A stretch of DNA of 64,000 bases from Diploscapter coronatus. Lineage: Eukaryota > Nematoda > Chromadorea > Rhabditida > Rhabditidae. A program made the translations under genes and the position numbers. The stretch lies in assembly GCA_964036155.1 (NCBI GenBank), contig OZ038422.1:87009201-87073200 (forward strand), written 5' to 3'. Positions within the stretch are counted from its first letter, which is position 1. Each line of letters opens with the position of its first letter. Positions 42,562-53,200 of the stretch are shown here, piece by piece. Below the pieces are notes generated by a model. That model had not been told where the DNA came from. It did not search any database and saw nothing but the letters and a program-made list of their open reading frames with translations.

Positions 42562-45270
42562 CTTTATTTTATTTTTCTGAAACAATGATCTATGCAGTGT
42601 TTTGAATTACAAATTTTATAAACTCGAGTTTTTGAAAGTGCTTTAAATATTTATTTTCGGGCCCAATGGTCAACGGAGTGTGTTAAAATGAACATTATTT
42701 GACTCGAGAGATTTTTGGAACACTTTCAAAATTGAACGAATTGAAATTTTCAGACCTGAGCGAGAATTTGTCGAATGAAGAAATGGAAACTCTGCTTACG
42801 GCTCTGAAAAATGACTCTGGACTCGAGTTTAACGATGATGAAGACGAGGCGGCCTATCAGAGGTCTGTTTTTTTTATTTATTTTCTGTCCTCTATCTTTG
42901 ATTTTCCTTTTTCCTTGTTTTTTCCTGCCTTTTTCATGACTTTTAAATTTCAGGGACAGAACCGGACGCTTGAACGATGCCGAAAGGGCGAAGAATGCGA
43001 GAAATGGGACTGGAAATCAGTATGTTTCAACACAATTTTGAAATAACATAATGAAATTGATTAACTCCAGTAATCGTTAATTGGAGAGCAAAGTCGATAT
43101 ATTCATTCCGCAGCAATTAAAAATCTAATGTGGAGGAGCGAAATAATGAGTCACATAGAAGAGAGACGAATAGCGTGTAATTTTTTTAATATCGACGTTC
43201 TCACCAATCAATAATATGCATAAGCAAAGATTTTCATCGCTTTAGATGAAAATTGAATGGATTTCAGAAATGTGTTGGGATAATCATTTGAGAATCTTGA
43301 TTATGAGATAGTATTTATTTATTTTTCCTTAAAAAGTGACTCTAAAATTTTGTTGCAAAAATACTCAGATTTGGGGGAACAGTGCTCAATTGAACGAAAA
43401 GTACTAAATTCAGAAAATATCAACACATTTTCAGGCATCACTCGAATCAGGAAGACAAGGCCGTGTCCGAGTTGAGCCAGTGCTACCTCTCCATGCAAAT
43501 CCACGTGCCTTCAATTGCGTCATTCGGCTGCGGCTTCTACTGGGAAGACAACAGATTCCTCTCACACAAGTAAGGATTACTGTAACTTGAGAAGAAAGGG
43601 GGATTACTGTAGCCTTTCCATAGTAGTCTATTTTTAACCATTGAAGTATCACTAATACAACAAAAATTTAAAACTTCTCTATGGGATTTTTTGAAACACA
43701 GATTTTTATGATTGCGTAAATTTCTTTACCTGAACGGTTTCGTTAGAAAGTGTTCAAAGACTTGGGAAATTGTTTAAACTTAGAACAATAAAAAGATGGT
43801 GAAAAAACCTAGAATTTCTGAAAATCAAAAAAATAAACAAACACGAATTTTTAGAAGGCGTCAATCCTCTCAAAACACTTCCACCGCGACGGAGACGAAG
43901 AATCCCGAAGCGCTGCTGGCTAAAGCGGACAAGTGCTTGGCCGCGTTGCGGACTTTCTGCGGCGAGAGTGCCGACTTTGGCGGACAGCTCAAGTTGAAGA
44001 ACTTCGATAGTGCGGGTATTTTTATTTTTATTTTTAAATTTTATATTTAAAAGTTTCACTTCTTATTGTTTATCTTTTATTTTATTTTTTTTTTATTTTC
44101 AGACAAAAGTCTCCGTCGCATTCTGAAAGCCCACCCTCTTGAAAAGTTGGAACTGGTCCCGAATTCCTACGAGCGGTCAAACATCATCGAAGCGGTAGGG
44201 GTGATTTTTCTTCCCATGGAAATGCTATTGTCAATGACCGATAACTTGAGACAGAATAAACGACGCGCCAATTTGCATGCATCAAAATTCCTTCCCTTTT
44301 ATTTTGTCTCAAATTATCGGTCATTGACGATAAACATGCAGCTATTTTCTGATATCCTTCAAAAATATATCTCGACTCCATTTGAAGTCCAATTTCTTCA
44401 GTGTTTTTCAAGGTCGTTTCCTTTTAAAAATGAAGTAAGAAAACAACCTTGTAAAATGAGTTTCTAATCGAGAAAACTGGAATAAGGCTTCCAACTATAA
44501 AAAAAAAATACTTGCTATTTCAAAATATTCTACATTTCCAGAACATGCTCGCGGAGACGTCGCGTCGTCTGGCAGCGGAGGCGAGCGTTGTTCGAGTGGA
44601 TGGGAACGAACCGTCCCCGGGCATTCCCGAACTGCTTCCTGAGGACGGCACAAATGCTGCCGCGGCCACAAGACAATCCACTGAAGAGACCAGGGATGAG
44701 GAGGGCGATGAGGCCACCACTGTGGTTAATAGGTAAGATTCTAAACAGACGTTGCGCAATATGTTTCCGAACCGCGCGCGCGGTTAACCCCGCATAAAAC
44801 GAGATAGTGTGCCTTATCCAGAGACGAAAAGGAGCACGCCTTTTTTTCGTCCTTCGAAAATATCCACTATCTCGTTTCATGTGATTCGAAATATGAAAAA
44901 TCATTGAGTTGTGGAAATGGACTTCATAAAATGAGAGGATATAGTAAATGTGTGAAAATTTTGGCGAAATATGAACTTATTATCCATTTATCATTAATGA
45001 GACGAAAGAGATATCTTTTTTTGTTAATATTAGGCCTGTTTTAAATCAAAACAATTGATGAATTATTACCGATTCTTGTATGAAAAAACCAAGCATCGGA
45101 TATCTTCGAAAACTTACTTGAAAATTATAAATTTGAAAAAAATGTATTTTTTCAGCGACGAAGAATCCACAGATGACGACGATGGGGAGACTTCTGGAGG
45201 CGCAGAACGCAACGAGGAATCTGCCGTCGTGGATCTTCTGAATCGGCCCGGAGAGAACGAGTCGGTCTAA
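38667..45270 (+). CDS. E3 ubiquitin ligase KCMF1-like (ZZ zinc finger)
   Basis: 22 exons in phase, 742 residues: 38667-38691, 38803-38911, 39099-39175, 39227-39310, 39384-39457, 39591-39685, 39773-39900, 40272-40368, 40696-40777, 41084-41188, 41335-41403, 41902-42013, 42071-42179, 42226-42303, 42408-42523, 42754-42862, 42954-43019, 43435-43569, 43855-44015, 44103-44194, 44542-44732, 45156-45270. KCMF1 is a ubiquitin ligase linked to N-degron and lysosomal turnover. The N-terminus has a ZZ finger (about residues 10-60: [27 protein letters not shown], then DHPMQLILT). Two Di19-type Cys/His units follow ([10 protein letters not shown] with [20 protein letters not shown] with HYSTEH). This order is that of human KCMF1 (381 residues). 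The C-terminal 500 residues are longer than in human and rich in Asp/Glu. I cannot assign a domain to them, and a fusion with a neighbouring gene is not excluded. The C. elegans counterpart is, from memory, ZK652.6. Confidence 0.88.
40036..40236. mobile_element. hAT-like MITE, copy 1
   Basis: Ends CAGACCTAGGGAG and the complement of CTCCTTAGGTCTG are inverted. The flanking eight bases (ATTCAATT and GTTCAGTC) differ by three transitions, fitting an old target duplication. A second copy lies at 60310-60472. Lies in KCMF1 intron 7, ending about 35 bp before the next exon. Confidence 0.75.
41226..41284. repeat. Fold-back element, family J copy 3 (short)
   Basis: CTGTAACTGTATTAGACACG pairs loosely with ATGTCTAAACGTTTACAG. 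A deleted relative of the copies at 5606 and 27782. Intronic in KCMF1. Confidence 0.5.
41410..41560. repeat. Imperfect palindrome in a KCMF1 intron
   Basis: AAATCTGGGAGACGCGTGC, in the left half, faces GGCGCGTCTAAAACCGC, and an inner ATAGCACGCG pairs in part. The same intron also carries a family H copy. Only one copy of this type seen here. Confidence 0.4.
41690..41798. repeat. Fold-back element, family H copy 4
   Basis: TTGGACAATTCGTAGTTTCG pairs with CGAAACTACGAACTATCCAG. Close to the copy at 52448-52567 in an hbl-1 intron. Intronic in KCMF1. Confidence 0.75.
43078..43212. repeat. Fold-back element, family E copy 2
   Basis: Shares GAGAGCAAAGTCGATATATT and ATATCGACGT with the copy at 2723-2869. 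The ends ATTGGAGAGC and the complement of TCTCACCAATC are inverted. Intronic in KCMF1. Confidence 0.7.
44231..44328. repeat. Fold-back element, family G copy 1
   Basis: TCAATGACCGATAACTTGAG pairs with CAAATTATCGGTCATTGA, followed inward by ACAGAATAAA and its complement. A longer copy with the same ends lies at 47505-47703. Intronic in KCMF1. Confidence 0.8.
44746..44895. repeat. Fold-back element, family B copy 2
   Basis: Shares the GACGTTGCGCAATATGTTTC end and the AACGAGATAGTGTGCCTTAT block with the copy at 19763-19907. Its right part, ACTATCTCGTTTCATGTG, pairs with the inner left. Intronic in KCMF1. Confidence 0.7.
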
Positions 45271-45745
45271 ACCGGGATTTGATATATTCTTCCTTAAAAA
45301 TTGATTTTTCATATATCTTGGGGTTATTCGATGTCCTAAGATTTTCTGAAATCATCCGAATTTCATACATTTCTTTCTTAGGATCACTGTAAAAACCACA
45401 AAAGTTTTTCACTCAAAGCTTACTTTCACCTTTTTTGTAAACTTAAAAGTTCTTGGTTTTCATAAACTCTTTCATAATCGTCAGAATATACGTTTTGCGT
45501 ACGAGTATTGGACGCGTCAAATTTTTTATTATATATCGATTAGTTGTCGAATTTAGTCAGTCTTCCGATTTTATGTGCGATATTTCTGCAAAATGGGTGT
45601 GGTCTAGCAACTCGTAACCCCACCCTCTTTCAGTTCTTCGAAATTCTATTTTAATCATGTCGTTTTGAGAGAAAACTATTATTATTATTTAACTTTTCCA
45701 AATTAATTTAAATACAAACGCTTGGAATAAATACGATGCTTTTAA
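45271..45745 (+). other. KCMF1 3' untranslated region
   Basis: Follows the KCMF1 stop codon. A plus-strand AATAAA at 45726-45731 is the likely poly(A) signal, giving a 3' UTR of about 475 nt that abuts or slightly overlaps the hbl-1 3' end. Confidence 0.55.
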
Positions 45746-45889
45746 AAATTTAATTTAATGACTTTATTTGTCTGGCTTAAACAATGATAATCATCAGAAA
45801 ACAATAGTAATATGTATGAATATGATACAAAATGGTATCATTAAATAGATTTAATTTTAGCTTCAGATAAAATCCATTTAATGCCTAAA

Positions 45890-45896
45890 TGAGGTA
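45890..45896 (-). promoter_or_regulatory. let-7 family seed site (UACCUCA)
   Basis: The hbl-1 mRNA reads AUACCUCAU here, pairing with let-7 nucleotides 2-7 plus the A opposite position 1 (7mer-A1). The same seed is shared by miR-48, miR-84 and miR-241. Confidence 0.55.
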
Positions 45897-45915
45897 TTCC
45901 ACGATAAATTAATGT

Positions 45916-45938
45916 TGAGGATAGAGCGGTTGTATAAA
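45916..45938 (-). promoter_or_regulatory. let-7 complementary site with strong 3' pairing
   Basis: The mRNA reads UUAUACAACC, then GCU, then CUAUCCUCA. The first block pairs with the let-7 3' half (GGUUGUAUA). The second pairs with the let-7 seed if one U is bulged. The layout is close to the known let-7 sites in C. elegans lin-41. Confidence 0.65.
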
Positions 45939-46104
45939 ATGGGTTAAAGTGCAACATCGAATTCGGAAAGAATCTAACATATCATCAATTATATGTATGA
46001 AAAAGATACTGATAAAAAGCGCGTGTTCTCTGGACAATCGTCCTACGTTGAAAGGCGTTCTTTTCGTAAACGACGTTGGACGAAATTCCAGACACCGATA
46101 CAAT

Positions 46105-46112
46105 TCCCTGAG
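46105..46112 (-). promoter_or_regulatory. lin-4 seed site (CUCAGGGA)
   Basis: The plus strand reads TCCCTGAG, identical to the first eight bases of lin-4, so the hbl-1 mRNA carries a perfect eight-base seed match. Confidence 0.6.
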
Positions 46113-47201
46113 GCGACGTAGAGTCGCTGATGATTCAACCGTATACGCTTAGGTGGAAAAAACGTGATTGTCAATCGAAATAGTCAAATGTACACGCACT
46201 AACGTCAATAAATAGTCAAGTCAAAAAATCGTGCCGCATTTTGCAAAATCGTAACTTGTTGCAAAACTGCCGCACGGTCTAATCATAATATCGTAGACTT
46301 CAAGAGAATTAATCATAAGTTTGCTTGAAATCAGTGATATTTCGGCAAATTCAGCAAAAATAGCTAAATATTAGCTCCAAAAAGTACAAGATAAAAGCGA
46401 AACAAATAGCTAGACGAAGTTGAACTAATTCAGCAGAAAATAAATAAGTTCCATGAACATGTGTACTTTGAGTCAAAATGTCGTTTGAAAAATCAATCAG
46501 TCTAAAAAATTCTACGAGAAAAGGCCAATATGATGATGAGCTTATGTTTGGATGGTTGAAATGAAGGTATATATCTTAACGTATTTTCGGTAAGGGCTGT
46601 TAAACACATAACGTCAAATGAGAAATCCCTGAAAATTTTGAGATAGGATCCAAAATGGAAAAGGAAAAAAAAACTGGTCAACAAATAAAAAAAAAAACTA
46701 CGAATTTCAAGAGTACCTTAAAATCTACAAGTCTTTTTAAATCGAGATTTTTAGGTTTGTAGACTTGAGACAATTAAAAACTACGCGCATGAAATACATG
46801 GCTACAGTAAAATAATAAATAAAATCATCGTTCATGGTTAACACATTGAAATATTGTGAGTGGTGGTGATACGGTATAATACAGTAATATCGATCTTAAT
46901 TAGTCAGCCGCTAAAATTTTGCGCTCATTTTAACACAGTTCTGCGGTTGCTCACTAGAATAGATGGTCACATTACCGCCGGGAAGAATTGCCAAACATCG
47001 ACCCTGTTTTCGCGCTCTAAGTCAAATTGCATGATCTGACGGTCTGCTCCACGCTAATGAAAATTACTAACGTTTAGAAGTGGAACATATTTTAAATCTT
47101 AAAAGAACTGTGCGAAGACAGGGTCATTTTACTGGGAGATTATCCACTGGGGGATGGTCCACTGAGTTTGTCAGAAAGTGGGCGGAGCTTCGAAAACTCG
47201 C

Positions 47202-50200
47202 TTAATCGTGGGATCCTTGCATCAAATGCACGTTGAAGTCTAGAGAGTTGTTGGCCTGATATCCGCACCGATTGCATTTGAACACTTGCTCGTAGCCGTG
47301 GTAGCCCATGTGAATGTGGTAGAGTGCTTGATCCTGAAAATTTGCGATTTTTCCAGAAAATAGACTTTGACAGAAAAAAAAATAATTCATACCTGGAATG
47401 CCATTTTGCAGTGCATGCAGTGGAAGCGAAAGTTTTCGTTCCCTTCGCGACGGCCCTGCAAATTTTTACACGTCTTCGTTGTTTTTTCCCCGATTTCTTT
47501 ATTTGAATGACCGATAACTTGAGACAGAATAAATCGTACACAAATCCGAATGCGCAAAATGTGCATTGCGTATTTACAAATAGCCGTTGAACTTTTCTTC
47601 TGAATATCATGTGATGATAGCGTAGAGTGTGCTGCAAACAACGCGCAAATTCCCGCATGCGCATATTGTGTTCATTTATTTTGTCTCAACTAATCGGCTA
47701 TTAGCAATACCTGCATCACATTATACAGATTGGCAGCCTGTTGGAACAGATTAAGTGGTGTCGAAACTTCAATCAGCCCCGATGACGTCACGACTGGAAC
47801 GATTGGAGCGACTGCGACGCTTCCCGACGAATGGCTTAGTGGCTCGGCCGGAGATAGCGAGGATTCCATGTGGTGCTAAAGTTCGGTACCCTTAGTTTGT
47901 TTGAAATGTTTTGCCAAGTCTTGACTTTTCAGGCCCGTACTAAATCCTCCTTAGGCCAAGTTAGTCCCAGGTTAAGTCAACTGTCTCTCTCTCTCTCCCT
48001 CTCCTTCCTAAAATGCAAAGAAGATCGAGTTAATTAGACTAGTTAACCTGAGGTCAAGTTAGGGGGTTTAATACGGGTCTTGATGTTCAAGGCGTAAAGC
48101 CCTCACTTCATCATGATCCTTGTCCTCGGTTTCGTCGCTGGACGGCGATCTTCCTTGAGACAGGCGTTGACTGATCTGCTCCAGCTTGAAGGCCTTTCTT
48201 TTCTGCGATTCCTCGTCGGCCGACCCTTTTGAGCTACAAGCCGGACTTCCCGTCGCACCACTGCTGGCTTCCATCTCGTCGTCGCCCGCGTGACCGCTCT
48301 CTCGCTCCTCTTCATGCATGTCCACGGATACGGTGGTGTCCTTGTTCATCGACTGGATGTGCGGCATTAGGGAGGAAATCTGAAATCATATAATTTTTTT
48401 TTTTGAGAATTGATAGATCTTGGAGCTCCCTGTGGTTATCACTCACCTGCCTCTTATTTGTAATTGGTCACTCTAAACGCTGAATGACCAACTACAAATG
48501 AGAAGCGGAGAGGCAAGTGAGTGGATAACTATAAGAGGCCAGGTTTTGGACAATGAACTTCTACAAAATTGTCAATTTGTTTTTTATCAATCTTCCCGTT
48601 AAATTCCCCGAAACATACCTGCGACAGCCCGCTGTAGAGATTGCTCAACGTCGAGTTGCCATTTCCATTTCCTTCCGATCCATTCTGCCCATTTGCGTTG
48701 CCATTGACTGCATGGCCACCATTTCCAGTACCATTTTGAGCACTGGTAATGGACGCTGCTCGGTCGAAGAAGTGCGACATGGAATGTTTGATCTGATCTT
48801 CGGCGGTTTTCGGCTCGTAGTCGCAAGTTGGGCACCTCATCAACGGAGCGGCAGGTGGTTGGTTCAGCAGAGATGGCAAGCCATTGAGGACGAACGGCTT
48901 CATTTCGCTCATCTAAAAACATTTTTAAAAATAGACTGGCGAAACTTCATGTCATTGTCTAATATTCCCCTATCCATAATGATGAATAGTGAATTGAAAG
49001 TAGGCTACGATATTTCTCAACAACATTCAAATATATCGGATCGACAAGCTTCCAACGTCTATTTGTCTAACCTGATGATGTTGCAGTAGCATTTGACTCG
49101 CGTAGCTGGCCATATTGGGCGATGTGACGATTGGAAGAGATAGCTGCTGAGCCAAACTAGTTGCAGGGTTCGAGTTGAAGCCGTTGAACAGTGGCACCAC
49201 ACCTTCTGGGGTCTTACTTCTTCTGCCGTCGTTTCCATTCGCCACTTCAATGCCGTCGGGCACTCTTCTGTGGCCGTACTTTTTCAGATGGAGCTGAATT
49301 TAAGAAAATGAATTCCTGAGTCGTCCACCAAAAATTCCGGCTAATGGATCCTCACCTTCAGACTATGGCAGTACTTCGTCGCGTACGTGCAATCCATGCA
49401 TCGGAACTGATAGATGTTGGTGTGCGATTTCATATGCGAGTTGAGCATCGACTTGTTAACGCACGTGTAGGCGCACTTGACACACTGGAAGGGCTTCGAG
49501 CCGTTATGATTGCGGTAGTGATACTCCAGATGATGTTTGTATTCGGTGACAAAATTGCAGTGTCGGCAATTCAGCTGTTTCTCTGGTGGGATGTGAGTGC
49601 GGGCGTGCGCCCAGCAGTCGTCCTAAAAATGGCTCAGCTTTTTTCCAGCAAAAATTTCACGTTCTTACTCTTGAAAACGACAGATGCGGACACTGCTTGC
49701 ATTTGAACTGCTTGACCTTGCTTGAGCTCGATCGTCTGGACTCGGACTTCTTCGTCGGCTTGTCGCTAGATTTCTCCGACTTTGATCCCGACCCGCCCGA
49801 TCCTGAGCCACCAGTGCTAGAGCTGTTCGACAAGGTGTCCATATGATCGGCGCCGATCACCCCAGTCATCACTCCGAGTGCGTTCGCAAGATTCATGCCC
49901 CCTTCCGGGAGCAGTGAGGTGTTCTCCGTGAACGCCCGGATTTGATCGAGTGCAGACGGTACGCCGCCCTGCGACCCAGCCAGCTGTCCTAGCAGACTCT
50001 GTGCTCCAGTGATGTCCAGCTGGAGTCCAGAAATAGCATCACTTCCTGCGATGCTAGCCGCGGCTGCGGCATTAGCTGCGTCGACTAAAGATGCCATCGT
50101 CGTGGAAAGACTAGAAGTGTCCGACGTCAATTGTGGAGGATTCAGAAGCACTGACGCTAGCGTCGTGATGGGGCTCTAAAAGTTACTCTACATTTAGATG

Positions 50201-53200
50201 AAATTGATTTAGTGCTTTTCACCTGTAAGACACTTTGAAGCACCGAGCTCGCCGTGGTACCATTGACAACGGATGCCTGGTTCTGAGTGGTATCCGCATT
50301 TGCTGTATTGACGGAATTCGAGGAGTTGTCACTGCTCTTCTTTTTGCTGCTGCTAGTCATTTCGATGTTGATGCCGGCCTTCTGACGCTCTTCCTCGGTG
50401 TGCGATTCGCGCATATGTTTCTTCAGGCTGAAACTCAAACAAAAATGAGTTTCGAAAAATTTCGTAATTGGAAAGATGTCGCTTCAATATCAAATTGATG
50501 ATATTTGGCACAGAATACAAAAAAAAAATAAATCAACTTACCGTCCCTCAGTCCTACTCGTGTAGTCGCACATTGTGCACTGATGATCGCCGTGAGTGTT
50601 CATGTGGGAATTGTAGTGGAACTTCGACGGACAGGAGAAACCGCAAATTGGGCAGACCTGGAGTATTCTCGCTTTAAAAAGTCTTTCAAATTTGAAATTC
50701 TTACCAAAGCCGCTTGTTGTCCCGCTGCAGGTGGAGGTACAGCCACTGGTCCCAAACCAGGGGGTCGAATGAACGAAGCTAAAGCCCGAATATGAAAATG
50801 CTTCAAAGCATCACCCCTTTTATAGGAAAGATTGCTCAAAAACAACCGCCCGCAAAAAATAATTAACGCCCAAAAACTATTCCCAAATCTGGCTAGCTTA
50901 AAGATCCACAAATTAGCGTCACAAGCAAATTAATTGGTGTCTAAAAGTACCACCTTCTCATTATGAGGAAGTCGCATGAAATTGGTCCTAGGGGATTTTT
51001 GAGAGACAAAAATAGTCTTGAGAATAAATATTATGGTCTTGGAAAGGTAAAGATCTTTCGAGATTATTCATTTTCTACGTGATCATTAACGCTATGAATT
51101 TAAATTTCATAAATTGCTCACTTTTCGTTGGCTGTTCTGACTTCTCCGGTGTTCCTGCATTTGAGTTCTTCCTATGGACGGTCTTTCCATTGATACCATT
51201 GGTGGGAGTGGACGGCAACGAGTTGGGTCCGAATAGCGTTAAGCCATTTGGGGTCGATGGTAGCGGCGTGCTTGCGCCAGACGAGGAAACACTTTGCTGA
51301 TGTTGGAGTGCTTCGGGTGATTGGAATGCCGATTGACCAGATGGGACGAAGCCGGTTAGACCGGTAGCGACGATGGTCGACACATGGTTCTGGGAGGTCG
51401 GTCCGTCTGAAAAAAGGTTGGTCTTCATTTAGTTTTTGAGTTCGTTTTTTTTCCCAGATATATTTGACGGCAAAAAGCTATGTTTCGAGTAATCTCAAGA
51501 AATTTTAGACAACCATTATGGATATTGAGACGTCAAAGCTAGTTGGGGATAATCTATCTGAGTTTGGTATGCTTCGAATTAATTCAAATCAAATCATCCC
51601 AAGTATAACGTTGATGAAATACTCTTTTTGCTGTTAGAGACAAAAAAAAGTCCTACTTGTCAAAGTGTTTCCCGTCTCTGGTGTCGAGAAGTTCTTAATC
51701 GGCACGGGCTTTGCCGGTTGATCTGAGCCTGATCCCGTCGACTCTCCCGATGATTTGGCTCCCAATGGCTCGTGGGCGTTTCTGCTGTTCGAGAAATTTA
51801 GGAGTAGATGCCTGAAAATCCATTTTATTACTCATCTCGTAAAATTCGTCTTACGAAGCTTCCTCGTGCTTTTCGCTGGTCACACTTTCCGAAGTTGAAT
51901 TTTTCCGACTTTCACTCGCTTTGAGCTGATCTTCATCTGAATTTAGACGTAATTCGAATTAAAGTCGTTGGGCTCAACTACCACTCTCTTGGACGCCTTC
52001 CATGGCTTCTTCTTCACCTGCGGAGCACTCGACGTCGATTTCCTCCGCAGAGCTTTCGCGGTCTTCCCGAGTGACGTCAATTTCTGGACTGATCCTGGAG
52101 GCTTGTTTCTCGGTTGATTCGTCGATTTTGGAGTCATCCTGAAATGGAATCATTTCAGTGTAATTGTAATTTCAAGCTAATTATTTGAAAACTGAGTTTC
52201 AGTATGATATGATGGAGAGGAATCATGGAAAAGTAGTTTATGGTTTTTAAACATTCGAAGATAAAATCGTACCTCATTCTTGACCCTTTGCTCCATCTGA
52301 GGTGTGGTTGTAGTCGAAGAAGTGACCGTGTTGTCGCTTTCCAACATGATTGGTGCAAATTGCGGTTTTGGCCTGAAATCAAACTCACTTCTTCTTAGAC
52401 CTTAATCAGCACTAAATCGAAATTTTCAAATATTGAGTGACCACGTATTTGGCAATTTGGATAATTCGTTACTTCGTTATTATTCATACTTAAGGGTATA
52501 GGGCAAGGGTAGGGAGAGAGATCTTTTCCTGCACTATTTCGTAGGTAACGAACTATCCAGGTTGCCACATATGCTAATTCAGATTTAAATAACTATCTAA
52601 GCCGAATATGTACCTTGCCAGTTGCGTCTCTCCGTTGCCGCCATTTTCGTAGGACTTGGTTGACTCAACCGGTGCGCCAATTGGTCCAATCGACTGTTGC
52701 TGTATGGTGGACGACCACTTGGCCGTGTCCCAATCCGAGTTGATCTTCGGCGGCGAGTTGTTGTTCCCAGCAGCGATATGGCCTGTCGCTGGTGTCGACG
52801 TCCAATCGCTAGGGATGGACGAAGGCCAGGTTTGTCTAAATTTGAAAGTTATCGATTCACGAGAGAAGCATGACCTCGGGTTGGCAATTCGTAAACAACG
52901 AGATGACGAGAGCTGTTCTAGCAAATGACGAGATAAAGCGTATTATAGTTTACGTAGGAGAATGAGAGCTGAGTGAGATAGTATGGGAAAAGATAGGTCT
53001 CGTCACCTCGTCAAATACGAGTTGCTAAAAAAGCCTATTCACCTGAACTGATTCACTATGGGTTGCGAGTTGCTGGTGAATGTCGCCGGCACGAATGGCG
53101 CGGCTGCTTGGCTTCCACTCCACGGTGCAACACCGCCGCTCACTTTGGTGTCGGGCGAAGAACCGTTGAGGTGTTGGTGCAGACCTGCTGACATGGCTGT

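Larger units (their letters stand above)
45750..47201 (-). promoter_or_regulatory. hbl-1: hbl-1 3' untranslated region (about 1.4 kb)
   Basis: Runs from the hbl-1 stop to a minus-strand AATAAA at 45763-45768. C. elegans hbl-1 has a 3' UTR of similar length that is repressed by let-7 family microRNAs and has a lin-4 site. Complementary sites seen here are listed separately. No supportable exon lies on either strand. Confidence 0.7.

Noticed and set aside
48553..49089. 178-codon plus-strand open frame
   Set aside because: It is antisense of hbl-1 zinc finger exons, whose minus-strand reading carries Cys2-His2 motifs.
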